Part shown: positions 11,001 to 26,690 of the stretch, piece after piece | How the letters are laid out: each line of letters starts with the position of its first letter | Numbering within the stretch: position 1 is the first letter of the stretch | From: Neelides folsomi | Taxonomy: Eukaryota; Arthropoda; Collembola; Neelipleona; Neelidae | Length of the DNA: 43,433 nt | Assembly: GCA_034687125.1 (NCBI GenBank) | Contig: JAQGBZ010000476.1 | Span: 1 to 43,433, forward strand | Reading direction: 5' to 3' | Position numbers and translations under genes: made by a program | Notes under the pieces: generated by a model | Seen by the model: only the letters and a program-made list of their open reading frames with translations | Databases searched by the model: none | Told to the model about the DNA's origin: nothing

Positions 11001-12439
11001 GTGTGGCCTTCAACAATTTGTTCAGTTCGATAACGAGCAATGACCGCGTCCAAGCACTCAAACGTCCGTCCTCCCATTAAATACCGCACGCCTTTCTTTT
11101 CTATGCGAAATCGCTGGATTTGGTTGTTGATGTGGAAGAACAAGGAATAATCTCCTGTTGAACATTCAACAATAAAATTAGTTAATAATTAATTGTAATT
11201 AGAAATTGGCCATTTTACATCTTTCATTTCAACATTAAAAACTTAATAAATGCTCAATTTCATGCCTGGGGAATTGTCAGATGGCCGAACGAGGAATGAG
11301 CCAGGGCCGGCTTTGACCAGCATGTCAACTGCTTCCTCTTTTGTGACCGAGGAATGGAACCACGGGAAAACTGTGTTGGGATCAATGACGTCATCGAGGT
11401 CGTCCACCAAGTCTCGGAAAATCGACCCTTGTTCTCCCGTACGATGAGCAGTGACCCAGAGCCAACCATCTCCAAGATCGTTGTGGACGAAAAAAATATC
11501 CGCTTTCTTGAATCTGCCAATTCAAAATTTTGTTTTAAATTAAATAATAAAAAATTCACAACTTTAAAGAAATCAGTTACGTGGTACATTTGCTTTCAAA
11601 TTAAATTAAATGGTTGCATATAAAAAATCATTTAACTTACGAGAGTTCATCGGTGTCGGGCATTCGTGTATAAGGAAGAATCGCAACGACTCGTTTTTTA
11701 TCATTGACAGGTTCAGGTGGAGGGACAGGATACAAAAGCCGTTCTTTTTTCAATAAATCGCTCACAGAGGTATAATGTCCAATGAGATCCATCAACGATT
11801 CAAATTGACGACCACCAATGTAAAAATCTCCACAGACAGCCGTTATTCTACAATAAAAAAGTTATTAACCAGAAAATGAAAAAAATCACAAAATAATATA
11901 AAGTTAAATTGGCAAACCTAAAATGGTTTATTCCAGTACGCCCAAGGTATGACAAAACGTAAGATCCCGGTTTCCGGTCACTTTCCCTGACAAGATAAGA
12001 CCCGGGTCTTCCGCTCGATCTTAACCGATCTTCCGTAGTTTGGCGATCCAATCGACCCTGATACCATTGTGACTCTGGGGGTGCAGCAGGTGGAAATTCC
12101 GGGATGCCTTCCATCTCCAAACCTTCCATTTCTTCAAGAAGGCCGCAACCGATATTTTCCTCAAGTGTCAATGGAGGCGGTGGCAGCGGCAAACTGCTAA
12201 GACTCGACCTGTAATTACCAAAATATTATTAAACACAACCATTATATAGGTATATCATTTGACAGCCAAGTGTCAACATAGCATTGTCAAATTGTCATTC
12301 CCCTTATAATTACATTTTGCATAGCTCAAGAAATGAATGACGTATCAAAGGTGACAATTAATGAGTCATAAATAAAATAAGACACAATGACATTTAAAAC
12401 GAATTTAAATGATGATTAATTTTACCTTATGAAATCCAT
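8046..12439 (-). CDS. RASA1: Ras GTPase-activating protein 1 (SH2-SH3-SH2-PH-C2-RasGAP)
   Basis: It speeds GTP hydrolysis by Ras at activated receptor tyrosine kinases. Thirteen coding exons: 12426-12439, 11918-12208, 11641-11847, 11266-11513, 10864-11154, 10445-10728, 10187-10351, 10010-10077, 9679-9799, 9356-9576, 8589-9231, 8285-8413, 8046-8126; 920 residues, all phases agree. Domains in order: Pro-rich N-terminus, SH2 (about 51-150, GSYLVRESD), SH3 (about 150-205), SH2 (about 215-305, GSFLVRPSDNSPGDYSLFF), PH (about 351-445), C2 (about 455-570), RasGAP (about 640-850). The arginine finger is in TLFRTD (about residue 664), and FLRLLCPALLAPRAFN is the RasGAP core motif. Both phosphotyrosine-binding Arg residues (LVRES, LVRPS) are present. 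Intron 4 (11155-11265) starts with GC, not GT. The start sits 427 bp from that of ZFR on the other strand. Confidence 0.95.
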
Positions 12440-12865
12440 TTTCAGTAAATTGAGTTTACACTATTTGAGTTCTTTGTTCCAGTCGTGAGTCACAAGAAAG
12501 GTTTTTATAACAAAAGAGTCGAATCAACTATGATTCTTTCCCCCCAATTATTCCCAACGTTGAAGCTCTTGTCTGCAGATAAGGTTAATTGAGATACTAA
12601 TCTTGATGCCAGTGATTAAATGGTCACTTCAGGGCTTGGCTAATGGTGTTTTCATAGTAGGTGTCGTGGACGTGGTCGGTCCATTGATTTTCGATTTCGA
12701 TAGAGGCGGGGCTTGGTCCTGTGACATTAGATCTTCTTATTAGAATTTCCCTCTTGTGAAGGTTGAGGCGCGGCAGTCGCATGAGTCCTTTAATATAATA
12801 CTCAAACACTCTCTTCGTCTTGGTCCCATTTGCCTTTAGGATTTTCATCGAGAATCCTCTCGACA
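12440..12865. promoter_or_regulatory. Divergent RASA1/ZFR promoter spacer
   Basis: 426 bp lie between the two start codons, so the promoters and 5' UTRs of both genes must fit here or overlap. The left half is AT-rich; the right half is GC-richer and carries a short minus-strand ORF listed separately. I could not fix a TATA box or initiator. Confidence 0.55.
12624..12782 (-). CDS. Possible 52-residue ORF antisense to the ZFR 5' UTR
   Basis: An ATG at 12782 opens 52 codons ending with TGA at 12624; the same frame is open further upstream to 12872. The N-terminal part is basic (RLNLHKREILIRR) and the rest mixed and polar (ENQWTDHVHDTYYENTISQ), a composition closer to coding than to AT-rich spacer. 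The start context is poor (C at -3), I recognise no family, and the ORF overlaps the presumed ZFR leader on the other strand. It could be a small basic protein or chance. Confidence 0.25.
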   Translation of the reverse strand: MRLPRLNLHKREILIRRSNVTGPSPASIEIENQWTDHVHDTYYENTISQALK

Positions 12866-16881
<4,016 letters not shown>

Positions 16882-17598
16882 TTTCTTTATATTACATAGA
16901 TTTATTAAGATTTCTTCTCTTTTCTGTTATTATTTGATTAATAAATGATGTTAGTTGATGACTTTCTACTATTTTGTAATATGGCATCAAATTATTCAAC
17001 ATACCCCATTTTATTTTAATTCATCATTAAGATTTAGATAAATTACAATCAGATTTATTTTCATTTAATGATTAAAATTACCGTAAATGTTAATTTAAAT
17101 CAAACTAACAATAAAATAAGATAATTCAAAGGGAATTTTATGGGGTATTGAGACTTTGGGTTTTAGTAGAGTCTAAATCGTGGAAATATTAACATGGTCT
17201 CGATAGCGCTCAAACCTTGCTCTATGTAAAATCATCGCCGCATCATTTTACCACCGGACTGATTTTTTTATTTTATAAGCCGAACCGATTACTGGATTGT
17301 TTAATATTTAAATCATCACATTTAGCTTTTAATTAGCTCTTTAATCGAAGATAAAATCTTTCAAAACTTTACATTAAGTGCATTTCGTGATAATATTAAA
17401 CTTTGATTGAAGCTCCAGATAGGATCATCCGTAATCATCGGCTTTAGTTTTATAACCTTCAGGCTTCAGGTCTTTTTTCAGTAAATATTTGTTTAATTAT
17501 TTACCATTTGGTTAGTAGTACTTTTGAAGATAGTTTAGTGCGTTGGCTAAGTTGGCTTTATTGAGATTGAGACAATATTGAAAAGAACCAGAATAAAA
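16882..17598. other. ZFR 3' UTR and RCC1 promoter region
   Basis: An AT-rich spacer of 717 bp. An AATAAA at 16940-16945 is the likely ZFR poly(A) signal, 58 nt past the stop. The rest should hold the RCC1 promoter and leader. No ORF of note was seen. Confidence 0.5.
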
Positions 17599-20060
17599 AT
17601 GGTGAGTCGATTACTTTTTAGTTTTAGCAACATAATCCTTTTATTTAATTTATTACTTATTGTTGAATTTTTGGTTAAATTATATTATAGAATATGTTTT
17701 ATTTTAATATTTAATATTAATTTTATTAACAAAATTTTTCAGTAATGATTTTATTGCATAATTAATTATTAAATGCTGAAATACTAAAGGAATATAAAAA
17801 TTACTTTTTAGCCGGATCTAAAGAAGCCAAAAGAGAAAACTGCTGAAGTCGTTCCAAAGGAGAAATCTGCTAGAGCCCCTTCAAAGGAAAAAACGTCTGG
17901 TGTCATTCTAAAGGAAAAAACTTCAAAAGCAGCTCCAAAGGATAACACTACAGTAGTTGCTACAACTGCTGGTAATAAAATTAAGCGGAAAGCGTCTACT
18001 ACTCTTCTCAAACATGCGGAGTCTTTTGTGTCAAATGGAGAAGAGCCGAAACCAAAACTTGCTCGAAGTGCGTCAATGAAAATCAAAAAGACAGAGGTAG
18101 AGAAAAAGGAAGAAAATAATAACGATTCGAAAGAGAAAAGACCGAAAGCGAGCATTTCCAGAATGTCGACTCCTGCGAAACGAATTAAAAGTATGTCAAA
18201 ATTCATTTTTCTCATTTTAACGATCTCAATTAATTACGGATAAAAATGGGTATTAATATAGGTAAATCACAATTTATTTCTAGTTGCAATTGAGCCAAAT
18301 AACAACAAACCAGGAAAACTCTTTATGTTTGGTATGGGGGATTTGTATCAACTTGGAATCCACGCACAATGCACCCAAAGAAAATTTCCATGTTTAGTTG
18401 AGGATTTGGAAAATGTTGAGGTAAATGATCTAAGAATATCAAATAAAAAGTAACATACTTATAAATTATTGTTTAAAAATTAATTAAATTGGATATTTCC
18501 AGATTATTGATGTGGCTGCTGGTGGCCTTCATACAGTTGTGTTGACCCAAGCTGGAAAAGTTTTAACATTTGGTTGTAATGATGAGAAAGCTCTGGGAAG
18601 AAAAACCGAAGTTCCCGACGATCCTGACGCGACTGATGAACTCAACAAAACACCAACCGAAATTAAAATTCCAAATAATCCAAAAATCGTCCAAATTACA
18701 GCAGGGGATTCTCACTCTGCTGCACTCACCGAAGATGGAAATGTTTACATTTGGGGAACTTTTAGAGTAAAAATACGATTAACTATAAAAATTAAAATTT
18801 GTTAACTTTAATTAAATTAAAAATTAATCGTTTAATTAATATTATGAACATATTCTTAAAATAATTTTTAGGGTGGCAACGGCGTGATTGGACTTTTAGC
18901 TGACACCGAAATTAAGCTTATCGATTCTCCACAATTGATTGAGTTTAAGGATGCATATGAAGCTCCGAGAATTGTGAAGATTTCTTCTGGATATCATCAT
19001 TTGGTCATGTTGGACGATACTGGGCTTGTTTACACAATGGGTTCGAGCGAGCAGGGCCAACTTGGAAGAAATCAAACCGGAAACTTAGCCTTTACTTCTC
19101 TTACATTACGTAGTAAAAGCCGAGCTCAACTTCTCAAAACACAAGAAGGTATTTTAATAATAAGCTTAAAGTATTTACTTAATCTTTCGTCATGAATTTC
19201 ATATTGAGATTAAAAATTTAATAATTTCTAGATTATGAATTAACTCCAAGTGAAGTGAAATTTCAGCGGAATTTGAAAATGTCTGATATTTTTGCCAGTG
19301 GTTTTGCAACATTTTGTAAAGGAAAGGTCGAATCTTATTATGCATTTGGGCTTAATAATTTTGGTCAACTTGGTAAGAAAAAATCATAATTGTAATTTCT
19401 AATCCATAATAAATATAATATAAATTCACTTTTAAAATGCATTATTATCTTTATTATAAAAAGTGACACTTCATTAACGTAATTTCTAATTTTCAATTTA
19501 GGAATTGATTTGAAGTGGAATTTAAATAACTGCATTTTTGCTCCAAAATTATGCACATCGTTCAAAGGAATTCCTATCTACAGTATAGCATGTGGAGAAC
19601 ATCACACTTTAATTTTATCAAAAGAAGGTAGCTTTATAATTTAATTATTAACCACTTCCTTAATCATTAATTTTAAAAAAATAAAAAATAAATTTGATTT
19701 ATAGGAGAGATTTTTGGTCTTGGGAGAGCTCACAACGGTCGTCTTGGTCTTGGACTAACAGAGTTAGATCACACACTGAAGCCAATGCCTATTAGAGGAG
19801 AAATTGAGGGAAAAGTTTCCGAGGTTCGGGCTGGTCTCGCAGTCTCGTATGCCATTAATGAAGAAGGGAAATTGTATGCTTGGGGTTTTGGAACTAATTG
19901 GCAATTGGCCCAAGGACACGACAACGACGTTCTCGAACCCAAAAAATGCTTTGCCGACATTAAGAAAAATTTGATTCAAGCCCGTTCTCTGTTAGTGTCT
20001 GGTGGTGGTCAACACGTTGGGCTCATCTTGGAAAGAGGAATGGAAGTTGATGATGAATAA
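17599..20060 (+). CDS. RCC1: RCC1, Ran guanine-nucleotide exchange factor
   Basis: RCC1 sits on chromatin and loads Ran with GTP, driving nuclear transport and spindle assembly. Exons: 17599-17601, 17812-18190, 18284-18420, 18503-18766, 18872-19148, 19232-19372, 19502-19627, 19705-20060; 560 residues. The first coding exon is the start codon alone (ATG followed by gtgagt). Residues 2-130 are a Lys-rich tail with degenerate repeats around PKEK, longer than the short NLS-bearing tail of vertebrate RCC1. The rest is the seven-bladed propeller with the recurring signature of the family: AAGGLHTVVLTQAGKV, TAGDSHSAALTEDGNVYIWG, SSGYHHLVMLDDTGLV, FGLNNFGQLG, ACGEHHTLILSKEG and AWGFGTNWQLAQG. A general RCC1-repeat protein is the alternative, but the single full propeller with a basic N-terminal tail fits RCC1 best. 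Confidence 0.9.
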
Positions 20061-20108
20061 TTTTAATTTCTTGTATTTTACTGTATATTAATTTTACTGT
20101 GTAATATT

Positions 20109-20177
20109 TTTAACTTTACTCTAATTTAATCTTTAACTTTACTGTAATTTAATCTTTAAGTTCACTGTAATTTAATT
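20109..20177 (+). repeat. Three tandem 23-bp copies downstream of RCC1
   Basis: Copies at 20109-20131, 20132-20154 and 20155-20177. The first two differ by one base (TTTAACTTTACTSTAATTTA plus ATC) and the third by three more. They start 49 nt after the RCC1 stop and so probably lie in its 3' UTR. Confidence 0.8.
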
Positions 20178-22794
20178 TTGAATTTAAATTGTCTTAATTT
20201 ATATATTCTTTGCTTCTTTATTTCGCAATGACCCTTTTAATTAGAATTTCTCACTAATATTCTTTGTAATTTAAATTTTGGCACTATTTTCATTTCAATG
20301 ACACGCCATTTTAATGTCGATTTAATAGATTTCCATTCTAATATTGAATAAATAATTACAATAAAGCTTTTATACATCAAACTAATGGAATTTTTATTAT
20401 TTACGCCCAATTTTCCACAATGGAATTCCACTCATATACAATACACTACTAATATTAAACGTAATAAAATGGGGAACAATGGGGAAATGAAATATTCATC
20501 AATCTCACGTTTGAAGTCTAAATTGCATTCATTTGCCTTTAATTTCCTTCTCGTGATCTAATTGTCCTTTTAAAGAGGTCAAGAAAGGAATAACATTGAA
20601 TCTTTTAGAATTGAATTTAAAAACTCCATTTTGTGTTCTATTACATTCATCCATCTCTGAACAATTCTTCTCTCTTATGAAATTCCTCATTGATGGAGAT
20701 AATGAGTGTTATGGTCATAACATGGAGACTAAAAAAGATGTAAAGGTAAGAATAGGAGCAAGGAAATGAATATAACAATTCCCGTTCTCCAATTACTTTC
20801 ATTGTTCGAGCCTCCTGAGAGTCAATGAGGCTCACATTAACCCAGAATGACACGGGGAGCTGAAGTAGGTCAATTTCACGATGCGGCGGGTTAAGGAGAA
20901 TTGAAACTTCTTCGAACGGACATTTTTGTCGGAGGATCATTCTCACCTTGTGCTGATAATACATTTCACTCCTACAATGGAAGACTCACTCGGGATTTAT
21001 CAGACCGAGGGAAGACTTTTTGTCCATTGAATGATTCGTGCATCCTCTCCTTGTATCATCTCATTTACTCCCATCATTCCTTTTACTTCAAATGACTCCA
21101 AGCCATTCCGAGGCTTCAGGACGTTCAGGAAATTCACGAAGCTTCTTTAGAGTTAATTGTTGAAGGTTTATTATTGCAGATAGATTTTATACGAAGCTAA
21201 CCAATACTATAAGCTACTGAGTTAACTTTAAGTTACTTTGTGACTTGCTTTGAGAATTTAAGATGACTTCTTCACTTACCTCAATTGAGCTTTAAGTTAT
21301 TGAGTTGAAGAAGTTAAAAGAAGTTGAAGGAAGTAAGAAATGAATGAAATCCAAATATTGACTTTGACATCTCAAAAGTAGGGCCGATCATAAAGAGCCA
21401 AATGCTAACAAGATGAATCGGATTCCAACAATGAAAAATCAGACGGGCCGTGACGAACATTTTATGAATTAATATCATCATTCATTCTACCTATAAATCT
21501 CATTCTTATAATGAAAATAATGATGCTCCTTTTAATTCAATCTCTTTATTACTCTACTTACGAACTTACTCTAATGTACTTTATTGAGTTCTTTAATGCT
21601 AACTCTAATGCTAGACTCTTATTATCATTTTATATAATTGCCATTTTGCCATAAAATGTGCACAATACAGATATACTTGTAATCATTTAATCACAATCAC
21701 TGATGTAAATCACAATCAATGATCTATCTGTATGGTCTCTTATTAGTGTAATTACCTATAATAATAATGTTTATTCTTTTCACAATCTTAATTTTATAGG
21801 TTTTACGTTTATTGTTAAATTAAGAGTACAAACGTGGAGATTTATTCGTAATTAACTACTTGTCTACCTGTTATATTAGAGTAAGTAAAAAAAGGTCTTG
21901 ATTTATAATGATAATGGAATTCATAATGAACGCAGATCTAAAAAGTACAAATGATTTTTTTTATTGAGTGACAGTGTGACGAATGATGAATGTAGATTAA
22001 AATTGCAGGGAAATTAACTGAAATTGAGTTCAAGTTCACAGCCAATACTTTCTAGTTCAAGTTCAAAAGCTTCCGTTTTCCCATATCCCACACGAAAGGA
22101 GATTTAACCACGATGAGGGTAAAATGGAAAGGATAGAAAAAAGAGAGGAATATTATTACGTACATAGAGCGTGATAGAATTAGAAATCCATTTCATTCAC
22201 ACAACCACTGACACTTGAATAGACTTTAAATATGCAGTTAAATACATAGGACAATACACGTTGTGGAAGTCACAGGACGATGAAAGTTGTTGACTGGGAA
22301 AAACTAAAGGAGTTGAAGTGTGTTTAATAGGCAGAATAAATGGTTGAATAAATGCAAGGAGATGGATGAATGAAATTTTATGGTTCGTCCTCAGTGTGAG
22401 TCTCCCTTTTGTTTTCCGTGGGAAACTGGGCCAAAAGTCAGGATTCCTATCGCCAAATTCCCGTGTTAAAACATTCGCCACCCAATGAACTTTAAACTTC
22501 ACCTGTACATAAATACATTAGCAAAATTACAAAGGTGCATTGATAAAATACCCATATACCAATATAAAATGTTCATATAACGTGAATAAAACATGTGAAT
22601 AAAGTAGAGTGTAAAATTCCTAAACTTACATACGAGATCGTATATACAGGTATGTAATTACAGGTAGAGTTGATTTAACAATGTTTAATCAGATTTAAAT
22701 CACATGAAGGGATATGGTTTTATATGAATGCCCTTTGTGCCAGTTCCCCTTCTGGAGAAATAGAAAAAAGGGAAACTCCTTCACTCTCATCGTC
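20178..22794. other. Long gene-poor stretch between RCC1 and the cystine-knot ligand
   Basis: Mostly AT-rich with no recognisable gene. Two minus-strand reading frames look slightly coding: about 20760-20964 (VSFWVNVSLIDSQEA) and about 22380-22505 (after a possible acceptor TGTACAG, EFGDRNPDFWPSFPRK). Neither joins convincingly to other exons. The right end should hold the promoter of the next gene. It may contain enhancers of the developmental ligand gene. Confidence 0.4.
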
Positions 22795-22934
22795 AATTGA
22801 GTCGAATTGAGAATTGTCTCCTCCTTCCGACCCACAATCGTCTGGGAGTCTTTGGGAGCCCAAACAACCCTCAGTCGCTCGCCACCACTAACACAGTCAA
22901 GTCAACTCGTTCCAACGAGAGTCGAGCTATAACG
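22795..22934 (+). other. Probable non-coding first exon of the cystine-knot gene
   Basis: A GC-richer segment ends in a strong donor (AACG then gtaagt at 22935). The next good plus-strand acceptor is tttttgtttag at 24114-24124, directly before the ATG at 24126. The simplest model is a 5' UTR exon with a 1.19-kb first intron. The transcription start is not fixed, so the left border is approximate. Confidence 0.5.
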
Positions 22935-24125
22935 GTAAGTTCAATATTCTTCAGTCTCCCATGCTACTTCTTCTCAGCTTAAGTTAATCTTAAGCAACTT
23001 AAGCTTAATTACACTTTGTATTGATGAAGATTATCACAAGTTCGTCCTGTGCAAATTAAACCTCTTAAACAATCTTACTATTTACCCTTAGTAAACTATT
23101 AACTTACTTAAATAAAGCCGAGTGAGGTTATTAATACGGCTAATGCATATAGACTAATTCTGGCTAATATTGTACATGAAATGTATTTAATGCAATAGTC
23201 ATTATTTGTTTATAAATAGTATGGGATAGACAAAATAAGGAATTGAAAATGAGTATAGGTTTGAGTATGAATTTACAATTAGTTAAATGGATTTATTACT
23301 AAATTGGTGTTAATTTAGTGTCAAATGACTATTTAAATATTTGCATTAAAAGTTATGAGTTTGAAGATGATCAAATAAAGGATTAATTTGATAAGTTTTA
23401 TTATCTTCTTATTCCATCCGATCTCATTATTTTGGAGCTGTCAGGAAGGAACGGGGCGGTGCGGTGAGGAGCTTAATGAACCTTTCTTAAGACCCCAAAG
23501 AACTCTCCGTCATGGTTGAGGTCTTTAACTAATTGTGGAGGACTCCGTACAAGGCGTTCTGTCATGCAAATTATGAGATTTAATAGCCCTAATTGCAGGA
23601 TACACACGAGTTGAAAACTCTTAATCTATGACTAAGATTGATAATGTGATTAGTTCAAACCAACGGGAATGTCCCCAACATCCGCCACAAACCACTGTAT
23701 CTTATACAATAAGACCATTCTGATCAAAATTATTAGGGTTAATTCTCATACAAAGTGTGATAAATGTTAAGAAGATTGGGATTGAAATAATATCTTACTG
23801 CTTACTGGAAAATAACCTTTGAATTTATATGCCACTGGTCCAATGCTCTCATCAGATTGTTTACATTACCCGTATAATTAAGAATAAATAATTCTGACAT
23901 TGAGTTTCACATTTTTAAATTAGGATGAGATTTGGGATGAGATTGATTTTAGACCTGATGGAAAAAAAGCCAAATGAAAAATTTTTTAATTTTAAAAATG
24001 TTCAAATCATTTCGTCGTGTATATTAGATCCCAGATACCCAAATTCTTTCTCTAGACTTGTGTATAATTATTTGAAAATTAAAGAGAAAAGTTAAAAAAT
24101 GTAAAAATAATATTTTTTGTTTAGA

Positions 24126-25862
24126 ATGGATGGAGGGGGAGAGTGGAGGTCCGGTGGGATGTTGTGGATTATTTTTTTCTTCTTTGACCTGGCGGGTGGA
24201 AGCGGCGGGAGGGGATTTTTTCTCCAAGCCCCGCACTCGTCCCCGCCCACGGTCCGTCCGCCGCCTTACGCCCTTTCGCTCGAGAAGTGTCCTGGTAAGA
24301 GAAAAGCGAAAGCGAATTCACTTGAATGAACCGGAGTTCATCGAAAGTGGAAATTCAGGCTCTGAGTAGAGTAGAGATTTGGTAACGCGATTAATAAAAT
24401 GAATCTCAGGAGTCAACTACATGGAGAACTGGGTAGACAACCTCTGTGGGGATCTCAATAAAGGAGTTATACCTGAAAACCCGTTCGGACATCCTTTCAT
24501 CGATTCATACCCATTGTGAGTAATCTCTCCTTTTAACTAATTTAACTAATTTTACTAATCTTTAATTCATTTTCACATTTACTTTTAGTTAGCACTTCTT
24601 TTGAGAGTTTTTGTTTGTTTGTAGTGAATTGATGAAAAACAAGACATTGGAATTCTTCAGAAAAGCTTTGCCAATATTGAAGAAAGACAAAGCTCTTCCC
24701 AAAGTTGCAAGATACAACGTGGAGGAACCAACTCCAAGTTATTCGTAAGTTGTTTACAATATCTACAAGAATTGAACTTATGCTGAGTGAGCATGAGTAA
24801 ATAATTTATATTTATAAAATCCATCTTAATTAATTTGATCAAGATCGAGTCATAAAAGAGGAAAACGGTCTTCATCAAATAAAGACTTCCTCGAGCTCCT
24901 TGAATCTAATGGATTTGACACCAAGAGCGATCGTCGAGGATTTACGTCTTCTTTCTGTGATGGTCAAATGTCGGTTAAAACTGCGTAAGAGAAAAATAAC
25001 AATGCTAATCTTTATTTTATTAAAATAAGTTTTATTATAAGCTTTATTATATAATTTTACAATTATAATATCGGAATCATAATTTAATTATTTGGATTCG
25101 GATTTTTTTTGCAAATTCTTTGTTTCATTAAAATTCTTGAATTCTAGCGGCTATTACAATCGCCTCTGTAAGCTTTACAATGCCATGTGGGGCAAAACTC
25201 CACATCAATACCGGAGAGAGTCAATTGAACGAGTTCACGTAAAAGACCAAGGGTCAAGTCCATCAGCTACTAAATCAACATCCTCTTTATTCTTCAACAA
25301 TAAGGCCCGGTTCACTTTTCCCTCCTCGTCCACAACTCCCGAATCCAAAGGAGGTCGCGGTGGGAAATCGGATTCTTCTTCGGGCCCTCCAACACCTTGC
25401 CCTTCCTCTGCTGAATATTTAACTCCCGTTTTTGCCCGGAACCACGAAGGAGCCTGGCGCTACGTTGTCCAAATCCCCCGAGAGGGATATTTTACCCAAA
25501 CAGTGGAAGTGACGAAATGTCTTGAAGGGAAATGCCATTACTTGGAAGGTTCTTGTCGAACTTCTCCCCGATGGCAATCCCTCCTTGTGGCTGAAATGTA
25601 TTACCCGCATACGGCCTTCCCAACCACACCGAAGCCCTCAGAACCTCCGCCGGTCGGAGACTTCAACCGATACCAACAGTATTTGTACAAGAGGGCTGCT
25701 GTGGTGTCGGAACCAACGGGCAACAACGACATTGAACCTTCTTGTGATGGAGTTGATGAAATTGGTTGTTTTCAAGTGAGACTCTTTTACGATTGGTTCC
25801 TGATTCCTGGATCGTGCAAATGTTGGAAAAGACCGTTCGACTTTGCTAAAGCCAAATTTTAA
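24126..25862 (+). CDS. Secreted cystine-knot ligand, Spaetzle/Trunk type
   Basis: Exons: 24126-24294, 24410-24515, 24625-24744, 24844-24984, 25148-25862; 416 residues, all phases agree. The start lies just after an acceptor at 24124. An N-terminal hydrophobic stretch (MLWIIFFFFDLAG) fits a signal peptide. The pro-region contains a furin-type site RGKR (about residues 136-139), and a Ser/Pro/Gly-rich linker precedes the C-terminal knot. The knot holds spaced cysteines (TKCLEGKC, EGSCRTSP, PSCDGVDEIGC) and a final CXC after an aromatic strand (DWFLIPGSCKCWKR), like the end of Spaetzle and Trunk domains. Ligands of this class act on Toll receptors (Spaetzle) or Torso (Trunk); I cannot tell which from sequence alone. 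The long upstream spacer suits a developmentally regulated gene. Confidence 0.7.
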
Positions 25863-26690
25863 TATTCCTCTGTTTGCTCTTGTTTTTATTCAATAATTTA
25901 TATAATTTTATTATTCTCCATTTAATAATACATTGACATTTTTGCATTAACATTTTTATATTCTTTTTGTTATATGATACCTCAATCATCATCATTATCA
26001 TTGTTAACTAATTTTATTTTGACGTTTATTTATGTTGGACGCTGTTAAATAATGTTAAACTTATTGTTAAATATTTCAATACTTATTAAATATAAAGTTA
26101 TCAAACACGTTATTTTATGTAATTAAAATGGTATATTTAGATTATAGACAACAAAGACTCTCCCAATACGTACAAATGAAATAAACCTTTACATTTTTAT
26201 ACAAAACATACCATTGGTATATTTATTTTAATCTATTCTTATCATATTACTAATCTATTAAAATTAAACATAATGTTCGTATTTGCCATTCATTCACCAA
26301 TGTTCATAAATGTCAATAATCTGGAAACCTTTTTCGGTGTGAAGGACAAAGTAAATTAAAACTCATAAGAAGCTAAACAAAAGAACTTGAATTTTTCAAA
26401 ATTTTCCAAAAAATTCATAAGGAAAAAAATGGAGATAAAATAAAAAGTTCAAAAGCTCAAATTCAAAGCTTTTGGGTTGACCATTCATTTCCTTTGTGAC
26501 CTTTCCTTTTGACACTCGTCCTCTCTGAACCCATACTGAAAGACAAAGGAATCATTTGAAGATAGTCACGTAATCACTCCATTTCTAGTTACTATTAGAA
26601 TTAAAGGTTCAAAAAAATCATTTTCTCACAACTCTTATCAATTGGGTATCAAATTACAAATTCATTCGTGGGGTTGAAGTCCGTTGAAGG
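25863..26690. other. Spacer between the cystine-knot gene and the cyclin gene
   Basis: 828 bp, very AT-rich in the left two thirds. Should hold the 3' UTR of the ligand gene and the promoter of the cyclin gene. Nothing else recognised. Confidence 0.4.

Noticed and set aside
20808..20833. Small inverted repeat GAGCCTC/GAGGCTC
   Set aside because: Only 7-bp arms with a 12-nt loop; expected by chance in a region of this size.
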